NCBI GenBank assembly: GCA_024364735.1
Contig: JAGFNQ010000187.1
Location: 1,091,819-1,155,818, forward strand
Reading direction: 5' to 3'
Source of the DNA: Boesenbergia rotunda
Lineage: Eukaryota > Streptophyta > Magnoliopsida > Zingiberales > Zingiberaceae
Length of the DNA stretch: 64,000 nucleotides
Positions within the stretch are counted from its first letter, which is position 1. The number at the start of each line of letters is the position of its first letter. Shown piece after piece: positions 19,798 through 30,759 of this stretch. Made by a program: the position numbers and the translations under genes. The notes beneath the pieces were generated by a model. That model was not told the DNA's origin and searched no databases. It saw only the letters and a program-made list of their open reading frames with translations.

Positions 19798-22700
19798 TGT
19801 AACGCCCGTTTTTTTTTACTTTTCATAAAGCGGCGTTACGTTAACATAATTAGGGCATGTAGACATCATAATGCAGCGGAAACCTTTAAACTTACACCTA
19901 CATACACTTACTACCATTCCTAGCATCATAACATGGGAACTTGACATATTAACTTTATACTTAGCATCATATCATACATAGCATCATGTCATACTTTAGC
20001 ATCATGTCATACTTAGCATCATGTCATACTGTAGCATCATGTCATAGAGTCACATTCAAGTACTTAATAGTAAAGGTAAAGTTCTATCATAAGACGAGCA
20101 AACATATGGTCTCTTGGCCAAGTCACTATCACACACATGCTTTAAGGCCCTCCTGCTGCTTCCTTACTGTCCCCTTGCGTGATCTGCGGTATAAGGAAAA
20201 TAAGACTATAAGCACACAGGCTTAGTAAGACTCTTTCCTACTCACTAAAACCATTCATCATTTAATCATTAGCACATAAGACATTAACATACTTAGTGCT
20301 TTACTTAGAACATAAGTCTTTTCATCACTTAGCATACATTCGTCATGGCATGAACATAACTTAATCACATTCGTAGCATGGCATAATCATAACCATAAAA
20401 ACATTCATGGCATGGCATAATACTTGGCATAGATATCAACATCGTAAACATTCATAGCATGGCATAATACTTGGCATAGACATAAACATAATCAACATAA
20501 CCTCATAAACTTTCTTAGCATGGACCTAAATAAAATCATGGCATCCTATCTTAGCACAAACGTAATTAAATCATGGCATCCTAACTTAGCATAAACATAA
20601 TTAAATCATAGCATCCTAAGCTAGCATAAACACAAATAAATCATGGCATCCTAAACTAGCATAGACATAAATAAATCATGGCATCATACCCTAGCATAAA
20701 CATAAATAAATCATGGCATCCTAAACTAGCATGAACATAAACAAAATCATGGCATTCTAACTTAGCATAAACATAAATAAATCATGGCATCCTAAACTAG
20801 AACATAAATAAAATCATGACATTCTAACTTAGCATAAACACAATTAAATCATGGCATCCTATATTAGCATAAGCATACATAAAATCATTTGCATAAACAT
20901 ACCTTGCATAAACTTACTTTGCATAATATTCTTATCATAAATATAATGCATAACATGGATGGATGCATGTGGCAATTGCATATATATATAAGGATGCTTA
21001 ATCTTAAAAAACATGCTTTTAAATACTTTAACATAATCATAACATTCATTGGGCCCTGGCTTGTATCACATTCATTCATCATATGCGCGCATCCCTAAGT
21101 AAATACGAGGTAGCTAATCTCGACCTACTAGGGTAAGGACAACTTCATCGGTAGTCCCGAACCGTAAGGACAGCTTCATCGGTAGTCCCGAACCGTGGAC
21201 AACTTCATCGGTAGTCCAGAACCGTAGACCTTACTTAGGTCCGGTACAAGCCCATAAAATAAAATAAAATGCTTTCACATGCTTTCTCATTCATCATCAT
21301 TCATATCATATTCATTCATTCATCATACTTTCATCATACTTAACATCATCGTTATGCCTTGAAGGCATGAACTTTAACTTCATTCATCATTTTCATTCTT
21401 AAACATGACATATGTACACATCATTCATAAAGCATGGCATACATAAAATTTATTCATAAACATGGCATACCTTCATATCATTCATAAGACATGACATACA
21501 TACATATTATTCATAAAACATGACATACATACCTATCATTCCTAGATCATGGCACATGTCTTAAACATTTATGACCTAATCATATAATTCATGACATATA
21601 AACTAATGGTTTGGTTAACATAAAAATTCTTCCATCTTACTTAAACATACCTCTTAGTAACCTATACACAAGCATCTTGGTAGGTTTAACCCAACCCTAG
21701 CCCTAGGTTATGTCCTTGGCCGAAAGTCCCTAGGAACCCTAGGTCCATGAACCTTCACATAACTTCCCAAACAACATCTCATACACATATACTAGGCCAT
21801 AGGAACCCTTTGATTCCATACTTAAGGCCAACCCTAATCCTTTAGCCCTAATCTTACTCTTGGCCGAATCTTCAAGGCCATGGGGGTATGGAAAAATTCC
21901 ATTAAAAACCCTAAATCAATTGTTAAATACCAACCATACCTTACCATAGGGCCATTGGGGCCCTTACTTGAAATAAGTCCTAACTTCCCACCCTATTAGG
22001 GTACTTGGCCGAAACCTATAGGGTCTCTAGGCCATGTGAAACATTTGCATAAACACCCTCCATCTCCCTTATATCATGATAAAACATAAAACATATACTT
22101 GAGGTTTTAAACCCAACCGTACACATGAGTTCTTGATGTTGGCCGAAACCCTAGGGTACTCTAGGGTACCCCAAAAATTCCCAAAAATTATATTTAATCT
22201 CTAAACCTCATGAGAGAACATTAAACAACATTGTAAAGATTTTTAGCCTCATCTTTGACCCTAAACTTCTAGTGGCCGAAACCCATAGGGTATCCTAGGG
22301 TTCTTGGTTTGCTTTTCTTGTTTCTTTTAACATCAAATCCCAAAATCAACCAATATATCATGCTAAAAACATAAGGAACTATTATACCACAGGTGAGGGA
22401 ATCTTACCTTGGTTGATCTTGATTTTTAAACCTTAAAAGAGAAGGAAATGGTAAGATCTTTAGACCCTTGAACCCCCTTGTCCTTGTATCCTTGGAAAAC
22501 CCTTAGATCTTGGAGATGAGACCTTCTTGTGGAGTTTTTCCAAGGGAAACTCTCCTTGTGGTGTTCAGCTAGGACGAGGGAAGGAGGAGGAAGAAAATGC
22601 CAAGTGATGGAAAGAAGAGGTAACTCCCAAACCCCTCTCTTTATAACCCATTAAGGAGGTAAATGAAGAGTCTCTTCATGACCCTTCATCTTCTTCTAAG

Positions 22701-23124
22701 CCTTAATCAATATCCACTTCATTCCCTCATAACATTCCCTTGCTAGGTGAGTTGGTTAGAGCATACATGGTTGTACAAGAGGTCCAAGGTTCAATCCTTG
22801 GTAGATGCACAATTTTTTTCCCACTTATTTTCTTTTATTTTCCTAGTATTTTCGAAAATCCCTTAAAAATTCTCCCATAATTATGGTAATATTTCTCATT
22901 AAAATCCCTTTATATTTATATAAATTTTCACCTAAAATCTACCAATAATTATGGTACTAAAAAGCCCATATAAGGCCCATTAGTGCCCTTTTTCCCAATT
23001 TAAATGAGAAAACATGGATTTTCTAGGCCAAAGTTCGCATTAATATTTCTAGGTTCCTCAGAAAATTATCTAGACATGCTTAATATTTTAAGAAAATATT
23101 AAGAGAATTTTTCGGGTCGTTACA
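19798..23124 (-). mobile_element. Solo LTR of a related gypsy family, 3327 bp
   Basis: Begins TGTAAC and ends GTTACA, with the perfect duplication CATAA at 19793-19797 and 23125-23129. There is no internal region, so it is a solo LTR left by LTR-LTR recombination. Orientation is minus: on the plus strand it carries TTGGCCGAAA motifs, the complement of the TTTCGGCCAA repeats in the host gypsy LTR, and its tRNA-like module is reversed in the same way. Between about 20390 and 20880 a loose repeat of about 48 bp (TCATGGCATCCTAAACTAGC plus CATAAACATAAATAAA) recurs about nine times. At 21130-21225 a GGACAACTTCATCGGTAG unit recurs three times. Confidence 0.92.
22739..22810 (+). other. tRNA-like module in the solo LTR
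   Basis: A-box-like TAGGTGAGTTGGTTAG at 22744-22759 and B box GGTTCAATCC at 22788-22797, inside a 6-bp stem CCAAGG / CCTTGG. It lies about 330 bases from the LTR start and is antisense to the LTR, as in the host gypsy element. The middle does not fold as a normal anticodon arm. Confidence 0.55.
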
Positions 23125-23191
23125 CATAATATGAGTTGGGTTACCCATAATCACGATAAGTATATAATTACGATGTATGTGTATGATTATA

Positions 23192-24577
23192 CCAGGGTTA
23201 GCACCTAAAAGAGATATAGAATTTGCAATTGAGTTGGTTCCTGGTACTAACCCCATTTCTAAGGCACCGTACCGTATGGCGCCGACAGAATTAAAGGAAT
23301 TACAGGGACAATTACAGGAGCTGCTTGACAAGGGACTCATCCGCCCTAGTCATTCTCCCTGGGGAGCTCCCGTACTGTTCGTGAAAAAGAAGGATGGGTC
23401 GATGCGAATGTGTATCGACTATCGGGCGCTGAACAACGTGACTATCAAGAACAGGTACCCTCTACCCAGGATAGATGACCTGTTCGACCAACTGAAGGGA
23501 GCCACGGTTTTCTCTAAGATTGACCTGAGATCTGGTTATCACCAAGTCAGGGTGAAAAAGGAGGATATACCAAAAACGACTTTCCGAACCAGATACGGAC
23601 ATTATGAGTTCGTAGTTATGCCATTTGGAGTTACCAATGCTCTAGCTATGTTTATGGACTTAATGAATCGGGTATTCTCGGCATTCCTCGACAGATTTGT
23701 GATCGTCTTTATCGACGATATTCTGATATATTCGAGAACTCCCGAAGAACATGCTGAGCACCTGAGTATAGTGCTACAGATTCTTCAGAAGGAACAACTG
23801 TATGCTAAATTTTCCAAATGCGAGTTCTGGCTCGATCAAGTATCATTCTTGGGACATGTTATCTCCAAGGAAGGAGTAATGGTGGACCCCATTAAAATTG
23901 AAGCTGTGAGTAACTGGACCAGACCCAAGAATGCCAGCGAAATCAGAAGTTTCCTCGGGCTAGCAGGCTATTACAGAAAATTCGTAGAGAACTTCTCTCG
24001 GATTGCAGCCCCTATGACAGCTCTTACAATGAAAGACAAGAAATACGTATGGACTGAGGAAAGTGAGAAGAGCTTTACCGAACTGAAAAGGAGGCTGACT
24101 AGCGCTCCAATATTGACTCTTCCAGAGAGCGATATGGGTTTCGATATGTACAGCGACGCATCCAAACTTGGACTCGGAGCTGTGCTTATGCAAAATGGGA
24201 AGGTAATTGCCTATGCCTCTAGGCAACTGAAGGAACATGAAAGAAACTACCCTACCCATGACTTAGAGTTAGCAGCGATGGTCTTTGCACTGAAAATATG
24301 GAGGCACTATCTATATGGAACTCAGTGTAAAGTTTATACAGATCACCAGAGTCTGCGGTATTTCTTCACCCAGAAAGATCTGAATATGAGACAGTGCAGA
24401 TGGCTCGAATTGGTCAAGGATTATGACTGTGAGATCCTGTACCACCCGGGAAAAGCCAACAAGGTAGCCGATGCTCTCAGTAGGAAATCATGTGCTGCTT
24501 TGATGTCTTTATCAGCTTTGTCACAACCCTTAGGGGAAGAAATTATGAATTACGGGATTGAAATCATATTAGGATAG
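23192..24577 (+). pseudogene. Gypsy reverse transcriptase and RNase H
   Basis: The coding similarity starts at GLAPKRDIEFAIELVPGT; the in-frame Met at 23177 is in leader sequence and probably not a true start. In order: ISKAPYRMAPTELKELQGQL, KKKDGSMRMCIDYRALNN, DLRSGYHQVRVKKEDIPKT, YEFVVMPFGVTNA, and the palm motif VIVFIDDILIYS with its two Asp residues. Then FLGHVISKEGV and FLGLAGYYRKFVENFSRIA. RNase H follows: FDMYSDASKLGLGAVLMQ, HDLELAAMVFALKIWRHYL, YTDHQSLRYFFTQKDLN and ADALSRKS. RT and RH look intact, but there is no protease or gag upstream and a stop follows at 24577. Without another source of gag it cannot work. Confidence 0.88.
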
Positions 24578-25410
24578 CTGTCCACCCTGATGATTACGCC
24601 GACATTATTCGACGATATTCTGAAAAAATAGAATCATGATCCGAGTCTTCAGAGAATCAAGCAAGAGGTTCTCGAAGGCAAGGACGATGGATTTCGGATT
24701 TCGGACAGCGGAGTCTTATATCTTCGGGATCGATTATGTGTTCCCGACGACTTCGACCTACGGACAAGAATCCTCGAGGAACCTCACGGAACACCTTATG
24801 CGATGCATCCTGGGTCTACCAAGATGTATCAAGATCTGAAGAGTAAGTTTTGGTGGTCTGGTATGAAACGAGATGTAGCCCACTATATCAGTATGTGTTT
24901 GACCTGCCAGAAGGTCAAAGCAGAACACCAGAGGCCTGGAGGAGTTCTGCAACCTCTGTCGATTCCCGAGTGGAAATGGGAAGACATCTCTATGGATTTC
25001 ATCACTGGGCTGCCTAGAACGACGAATGGATATGATGGTATATGGGTTATTGTGGACAGGCTAACCAAGTCTGCCCATTTTCTGGCTATCAGGATGACCT
25101 ATTTAGTGGAGCAGCTGGCTCAACTGTACGTCAAGGAAATTATCCGACTGCACGGGGTTCCCAAGACCATTATCTCTGATAGGGATGGTCGATTTACCTC
25201 AGATTTTTGGGGACACGTACAGAAGGCTCTCGGCACGAAGCTGAAATTCAGTACGGCCTTTCACCCCCAGACTGACGGGCAGACTGAAAGAGTGAATTAA
25301 ATATTAGAGGACATGTTACGAGCTTGTGCCTTGGACTTCAAGGGAAGCTGGTGCCGATACCTGAGCCTGGCAGAGTTTGCCTATAACAACAGTTTCAGGC
25401 TACTATCAGG
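24578..25410 (+). pseudogene. Gypsy integrase, N-terminal zinc finger and catalytic core
   Basis: After several stops (24577-24740) the HHCC zinc motif is readable: EEPHGTPYAMHPG, then C.TC in SMCLTCQKVKAEHQ. The core runs from MDFITGLPRTTNGYDGIWVIVDRLTKSAHF through IISDRDGRFTSDFW to KFSTAFHPQTDGQTERVN, giving D, D and E. The next codon at 25298-25300 is TAA where the family has CAA (VNQILEDMLRAC), and the frame continues to about 25400. An indel there shifts the frame from EFAYNNSF into MAPYESLYGRKCRSP. So there are at least three lesions. Confidence 0.85.
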
Positions 25411-26034
25411 ATGGCACCGTACGAATCACTATACGGAAGGAAATGCAGATCTCCTATATGCTGGCTTGAGAGTGGTGAAAAGAAGGAGATGGGACTCCAG
25501 ACTGATATTATAGATGAAACCACTCAGGCTATAAAGAATATCCGCCAGAGGATAGAGACTGCTCAGAGTCGGCAGAAAAGCTACGCTGATAAGCGACGCA
25601 GACCACTAGAGTTTGATGTTGGGGATTCAGTATTCCTTAAAGTGGCCCCTATGAAAGGGGTGATGAGATTCGGGAAGAGAGGAAAGCTGAGTCCGCGATA
25701 TGTGGGACCGTACCAGATCTTGAGACGGGTAGGCAAAGTGGCCTACGAACTGGAGCTACCGCCAGAAATGTCGGCTATCCACAATGTCTTCCATGTATCA
25801 ATGCTCAGGAAATGTACCTCTGATGTGAATCAAATGATAGAGCCCCAACCAATACAAGACCAAGAGAACCTAAGTTCTGAACGCCGACCTATTCAGATCC
25901 TAGATCAGAAAGTCAAGAGGCTAAGGAACAAGGAAGTGCCCTTAGTAAAGGTTCTGTGGCGGAACGAGCAATTCGAAGAAGCCACCTGGGAACGAGAGGA
26001 GGCAATGCGATTAAAGTATCCGGAACTGTTTTAA
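25411..26034 (+). pseudogene. Gypsy integrase C-terminus with chromodomain-like end
   Basis: 207 codons: MAPYESLYGRKCRSPICW, the helical IKNIRQRIETAQSRQKSYADKRR, VGDSVFLKVAPMKGVMRFGKRGKLSPRYVGPYQIL, and VFHVSMLRKC (GPY/F-type module). The C-terminus is chromodomain-like: VKRLRNKEVPLVKVLWRNEQFEEATWEREEAMRLKYPELF. Chromodomains steer chromovirus integration to heterochromatin. The ORF ends at 26034, just before an 8-bp hairpin (AAAGTTCG / CGAACTTT) and the PPT region. The Met at 25411 is internal and not a real start. Confidence 0.88.
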
Positions 26035-26069
26035 AGTTCGGGACGAACTTTTTATAAGGTGCGTGGGAT
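26035..26069 (+). other. Gypsy 3' hairpin and degenerate polypurine tract
   Basis: AAAGTTCG-GGA-CGAACTTT directly follows the stop codon, then AAGGTGCGTGGGAT against the LTR start. The related elements I know of have a longer G/A run here, so this PPT looks interrupted by T and C. Confidence 0.6.
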
Positions 26070-26342
26070 TGTAACACCCCAAAATTTTTCCCATATATAA
26101 TGATATGAGACATTCTTATGAAATGTCATGATGGGCTTGGCTTAATGGGCTTTGATGTGGATTAGTACAAAATGTGATAAAAAGAAAGTGTAGAAAGGAG
26201 GAAGCAAGGATCGAACCTTGAACCTCCTAGTTGCACTAACCATGTCTTAACCAATGCACCAAGGGTGTTTCATGTTGAGAGAATAAGGAATGCCCTAGTT
26301 AAAGCTAGGAAGGTGAAGAGACATGTCCCTTCATGAGAATAG
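26070..26342 (+). repeat. Gypsy 3' LTR, first part
   Basis: The first 273 bp of the 3' LTR, matching 15729-16001 with two differences that I see, up to the insertion of element I after AATAG (26338-26342). It includes the tRNA-like module. Confidence 0.9.
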
Positions 26343-26451
26343 TGTTGGTGCAGAATGCACCAAAGTCAAACCTGTGTTTTGATAATGGCAACATAGGTCA
26401 AAAGTTAAGTCTTTCTTGTTTTCTAACAAGTTAATCTAGTGTGTAGGAAAA

Positions 26452-26703
26452 GCCCTAGCGCAGGACTGCTAGGCACTGGCGAAGGAATGCCAGGAAAATA
26501 AGCCCTAGCGAAGGACCGCTAGGCACTGGCGAAGGAATGCCAGAGTCAAAAGCTCTAGCAAAGGACTGCTAGGCGCCAGGCGAAGGACAGTCTGGGACTG
26601 AAGCCCTAGCGAAGGAATGCTAGGCACCGAGCGAAGGGCAGCTCGGTATCCAAGACCTGACAAAGGACCGTCAGGCAAAAGTCCAACCAAAGGAACGGTT
26701 GGC
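26452..26703 (+). repeat. Array of stem-varying short hairpins in U3
   Basis: About ten units of 5-6 bp stems around an 8-base loop close to GAAGGANN. Stem pairs read in order include CCTAGC/GCTAGG, CTGGC/GCCAG, CCGAGC/GCTCGG, CCTGAC/GTCAGG and CCAACC/GGTTGG. Stem sequence changes while pairing is kept. The same array occurs at 33541-33793 and 58380-58574. Confidence 0.85.
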
Positions 26704-26935
26704 ATCAGGTAAATTCTCCCGAGAGGAGTAGGTGAGGACGCGTTCCCCGTCGTGGGAACAGTAGGCGTCGGTTCGACCTAGGTCTCCATTTTGGAGACCA
26801 AAGTCAGAACCAAGATAGCTAAGGCTGTATAAAATAATAATATAATTGCTATTTGGACTAACCCTGGATGCAGGATCGAAGGACTGAGTATCTGGAGCTC
26901 AGAGAGCCTCAAAGGAGTGAGGCAGAAGCTGAGCA

Positions 26936-27285
26936 GGGCGCCCCGGATGATCCGGGCGCCCCCAAGGTCAACCCAAGTCTGCAAGAAGTGAAAACACACC
27001 TCAACGCGCCTCGACAGCTACATTCGGGGCGCCCCGGATGCTCCGGGCGCCCCGCCTGTCGCGGGCGCCCCGCGTGTCGCGGGCGCCCCCACTGCCAGCT
27101 GCCGAAGCTCGCCCTTGCGAAGCCGAGAAGATAAAGCTTTGACCGGTCAATGCGGGCACCCCGAGCGCTCCGGGCGCCCCGGTCAAAGCGGATCCAGAGG
27201 ATCAGACGCGACCGAGAGCTCTGCGGATCAGAGGCCACGTGGGGGGCGCCCCCGACGTCCCGGGCGCCCCCGGACCCTATATAAA
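26936..27285 (+). promoter_or_regulatory. Element I LTR promoter: GGGCGCCC palindromes and TATA box
   Basis: Palindromic pairs of GGGCGCCC blocks at about 26936-26963, 27026-27100, 27151-27182 and 27242-27272 are followed by TATATAAA at 27278-27285. The last pair ends only a few bases before the TATA box. This is the expected U3 promoter of the element. Confidence 0.75.
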
Positions 27286-27702
27286 GGACCCTCGACCAAG
27301 GCTTCCAAGCATCAATTCTTTCAAAGCCTCAAAGCTCTTCTACGCTCGTGCCTTGCTCCGGGAACACTCCAACTCGAGCCGACGACGTCCCGCTGCCCCG
27401 AAAAAGTCAATACACTCCGGACGTCGGTAACGAAGAGCGCAATTCTTTATTATTATTTTCGTGCACTTACTTTGTAACTAAATTCTGTAACTATTATTGC
27501 GCTTCATATAGAATTGCCCAAAGTAAACGGTCAACGACCGTGGGCCTTGGAGTAGGAGTCGACACAGGCTCCGAACCAAGTAAAATCGACTGTGTCTTTG
27601 TATTGCGTTTATTTTTACTTCCGCTGTGCAATTGCTCTTTACGAAATTTCGAACGATTTCCGATATTCACCCCCCCTCTATCGGTTTTCTCGATCCAACA
27701 AG

Positions 27703-27714
27703 TGGTATCAGAGC
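27703..27714 (+). other. Primer binding site of element I
   Basis: TGGTATCAGAGC two bases after the 5' LTR end, for initiator-Met tRNA. Confidence 0.93.
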
Positions 27715-27931
27715 GGGGAAGTTCAATCCTGGTGCAACCACCAGTTTGAAATTTTTTTCGGATTTTTATTTTTTTTATTTTTTTTCGACGAATTTTTCGT
27801 TAAATATTTTATTCGATTTTTTTTTGTTAAGCAAGGTTGGTGCAACACCCCTCGTTATTTAATTTATCCAGCACTACTAATCCAAGACCTAGTCTTGGAA
27901 AATTCGTTTTTCTTTTAGTTTTCTATTTCAG

Positions 27932-29575
27932 ATGGCCATGCAAGAGGGATTTAGCACCGCAAGACCTCCACTCTTCAGTGAAGAAGACTTTTCCTACTGG
28001 AAAAGTCGTATGGAGGTCCACCTGAAAACTCAGGTGGACATGTGGATTATCATCCAGTCCGGACTAGAGATACCCAAGAATGTTGATGGACTTCCTCAAA
28101 GCTACTCCGAATGGGACAACTCTCTAAAACGCAAGATAGAAGCCGACGCAAAAGCTACTCAAACTCTTCAATGCAGATTGACGAAAGAAGAGCTGAACCG
28201 CGTGGGCCCCTTCAACAGTGCGAAGGAGCTCTGGGCAAAATTGATCGAGCTGCACGAGGGAACGTCAGATACCAGGATCAGCAAAAGGGATCTGCTCCTG
28301 AACAAGTTGTACACCATCAAGATGGCCGACAACGAATCAGCAGCCCAACTCCACGCACGAATCCAAGAGTTAATGAACAGTCTTCACACAATAGGTCACA
28401 AGGTTGAAAACCGTGACTTAATAAGGTATGCTCTAAACGCCTTCCCTAGAAACACCTTGTGGGCATCTATGGTAGATGCGTACAAGATCTCTAGGGATCT
28501 TTCAAAAATAAAATTAGATGAATTGTTTTCCGAACTAGAACTGCACGAACAAACTAACACCAATATGGTCGAGAAAGGTATTGCTTTTCTTACAGGTAAG
28601 ACTGGAAGGACAACAAAGAAGAAGCCTGAACCCGAACCTGAGTCTAACTCAGACTCAGACTCAGAAGAAGAAGATGGAGATCAAACAAAGCTGGTCCGGC
28701 TCGCTCGAAGCTACTACAAGGAGCTGAAGAACCGAACCAACAAACGGAAAACTGGCCGAAGAAAGGACGAACCAGCTGAACCCGCAAACAAGCCCAATGT
28801 AACCTGCTACGAGTGCAAGAAAAAGGGCCACTACAAGTCAGAGTGCCCTAACCTAAAGGAGATAAAAAGGACGAGAAGAAAGAAGGCACTCCAAGCAACC
28901 TGGGACGAGTCTTCCTCAGAAGAAGAAGAAGAGGCTCCCCAGTCCAACCTCCTAGCTCTGACTGCCTCAGAAGAAGTCGGAACCGAATCAGAAACAGAAC
29001 AGGAGGACGGCGAGCTAACCTTCACAGAAGACGGAGAAATTAAGGTAACAGGTTTTAATAGATCGCAATTAAGTGAATTAATTTCTTTTCTTTCCCGAGA
29101 TTTGGCAAAAGCCAAACTCCGAGTCGAGTCCCTCCGACAGGAAGTAAAACTCCTAAAAGAGGGAGCTGACTCTAAACCCTTAACCGAGAAGGTTCAGGAA
29201 GGAACTCCTACTTAAGTTGAAAAACTTGAAAAGGAGAACTCCTCCCTGAAAACTCAGGTTAAGGATCTTAGATCAGCGTTAGAACGATTTACATCTGGTT
29301 CCAAGGGTCTTGACATGATCCTTGGAAAACAGAAATCAGTTCTAAATCGATCCGGATTGGGCTATAGAACCAAATCCCGGCAAAGATCTTACTTTGCTGT
29401 ACTGAATCAGTCCAGAGGTAAAATTCAGGCATGGGTACCTAAACTATACCTGAACAAACCGACTGGATCAAATCAGTATTGGATCCCCAGGGACAAGATT
29501 CACATCTTGCCTAACCATCACCGTGGCTTTAGTCCAGGGGGAGCCAAACTGAAAACTATATTCATTATTAGATAA
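27932..29575 (+). pseudogene. Element I gag, one premature stop
   Basis: 547 codons from MAMQEGFSTARPPLFSEED to a stop at 29575, with one in-frame TAA at 29213-29215. At that place the gag of element A has CAA (ST-Q-VQKLEEEN), so this is probably a C to T change. Residues about 60-200 are the UBN2-type core (LQCRLTKEELNRVGPF, LIELHEGTSDTRISKRDLL, NTLWASMVDAYKISRDLS). A Glu/Ser-rich acidic stretch follows. The zinc knuckle CYECKKKGHYKSEC begins at residue 292 and is intact. A basic patch (KRTRRKK) and coiled coil come next, and the read-through part includes AWVPKLYLNKPTGSNQYWIP. It would form the particle and bind RNA. No protease follows. Confidence 0.9.
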
Positions 29576-30400
29576 AATTGTTATTCTTGAACTCAATTGC
29601 TTGATTGATTGTTCATTTAATTTCTGCAATTTGTCATGCTTAGACTTAGGCTAGTTTAAGGACCAAACAAACTTAACTGAAACTTGACAACATAGTATTG
29701 GGTGGAGGTGAGATGATAGTACGTTAGGGAAGCCAATTTGGTGGAACTAGCCGAAGCTACCGATCCAAAACCCAAACTAGTTAGACCAGAAATTTTTCAA
29801 AGAATTTTTTTTGAAAATGAAATTTCATTAAAAGGCTTTGTCAAGGAAAGGGTGGATGATCCCATAAGGCTACGGCCAAAGAAGACCTAGTGCCTCGCCA
29901 AGACCTGGAAGCTAATTTTTGAAATTCAAATTCAAATTAATTTTTTTTGCAAATTCGAATCTAACACAAAATTTCTGCTAAGTGTAGATTTAAACATCTT
30001 TTCAAAAATTTCAAAATTAATTAAGTAAGTTTTCAAAATTTAATTGTTTTCAAAAATAATTAAGTTTTCAAAATTTAATTGTTTTCAAAATTAATCAAAA
30101 TTTTCAAAATAATCTTAACTATCAAAATCTGTCTCACGAAAACCAGAAGACTAACGTGATTGAAAACCCTAGACTGGGTGAGACAGTAGGATTAAGACTC
30201 AATTGGAAATTCTTTTAATACCTATGAGATAATCTTGTATTTGTCAAACCATGGTCAACATATTCAAACCATGGTCAAGATAGTCAAACCACGGTCAAAC
30301 CACAGTCAAAACGGTCAAATCAATTCAAACCATGGTCAAACCGATTAAACCATGGTTAAAAGTAGACAAGACTAAAAATTTGTCTTTACCTACCCTATTC
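29576..30400 (+). other. Element I spacer without recognised gene
   Basis: AT-rich. It includes CAAAATTTAATTG-type short repeats (30000-30115) and a run of CAAACCATGGTCAA-type repeats (30247-30360), about eight imperfect copies. No ORF of note. Its first half matches the spacer of element A in general character. Confidence 0.6.
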
Positions 30401-30665
30401 CGGGCGCCCGGAACCACACGGGCGCCCCCTACCCCACCTTTTCTTACTCCCTAGGCAAAAAGCTATTTTGCTTTTGACCAGGGCGCCCGGAACCACGCGG
30501 GCGCCCCCATCACCTCCAATGCAGCAAAAGCTGCAAAAGCTCTCTGTTGAGGGCGCCCGGGCTGTCCCGGGCGCCCCCAGCAGCCAAAAGCTTCTGCCTT
30601 TGGCAGCAGTTGCTGACCGGGGCGCCCGGAAGCTCCTGGGCGTCCCCATGGGTTTGCCTATAAAA
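30401..30665 (+). promoter_or_regulatory. Internal promoter-like block: four GGGCGCCC palindrome pairs and TATAAAA
   Basis: Four GGGCGCCCGG...GGGCGCCCC pairs at about 30401-30428, 30481-30507, 30551-30577 and 30619-30646 (spacing 70-80 bp) lead to TATAAAAGG at 30659. This repeats the design and motif of the element's own LTR promoter. An ATG with a spliceable leader follows about 100 bases later, which suggests a separate transcript for the downstream gene. Confidence 0.65.
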
Positions 30666-30759
30666 GGCACCCGAACCTCCTTCATTTTCCACACCAAAAT
30701 CAACCTTCTTCTCCACTTCTTACTCTTCAAGAAGACCTTGCAAGTCCTCTTCCTCAATC

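Larger units (their letters stand above)
26343..27700 (+). repeat. Element I 5' LTR
   Basis: 1358 bp. From the start: about ten tandem short hairpins (26452-26703), then GGGCGCCC palindromes (26936-27272), then a TATA box TATATAAA (27278-27285). The U5 end reads CGATCCAACA. The hairpins and palindromes both lie upstream of the TATA box, that is in U3. Confidence 0.93.

Noticed and set aside
22739..22810. Functional tRNA gene
   Set aside because: A and B boxes and a T-arm-like stem are present, but there is no acceptor stem, no proper anticodon arm and the T loop is one base short. Reported as a tRNA-like module only.
23080..23340. Minus-strand ORF of 86 codons opposite the gypsy RT
   Set aside because: Shadow of the RT frame; no motif of its own.
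26452..26703. CRISPR-like appearance of regularly spaced short repeats (also 37783-38127 and 63080-63400)
   Set aside because: The repeats are short, the intervening bases pair with each other, and the arrays lie inside LTRs of a plant genome. There are no cas genes. They are hairpin arrays.
26868..27477. Arg/Gly/Pro-rich ORFs in the element I LTR (also 33958-34567 and 58732-59365)
   Set aside because: They translate the GGGCGCCC palindromes in every frame and disappear outside the GC-rich stretch.
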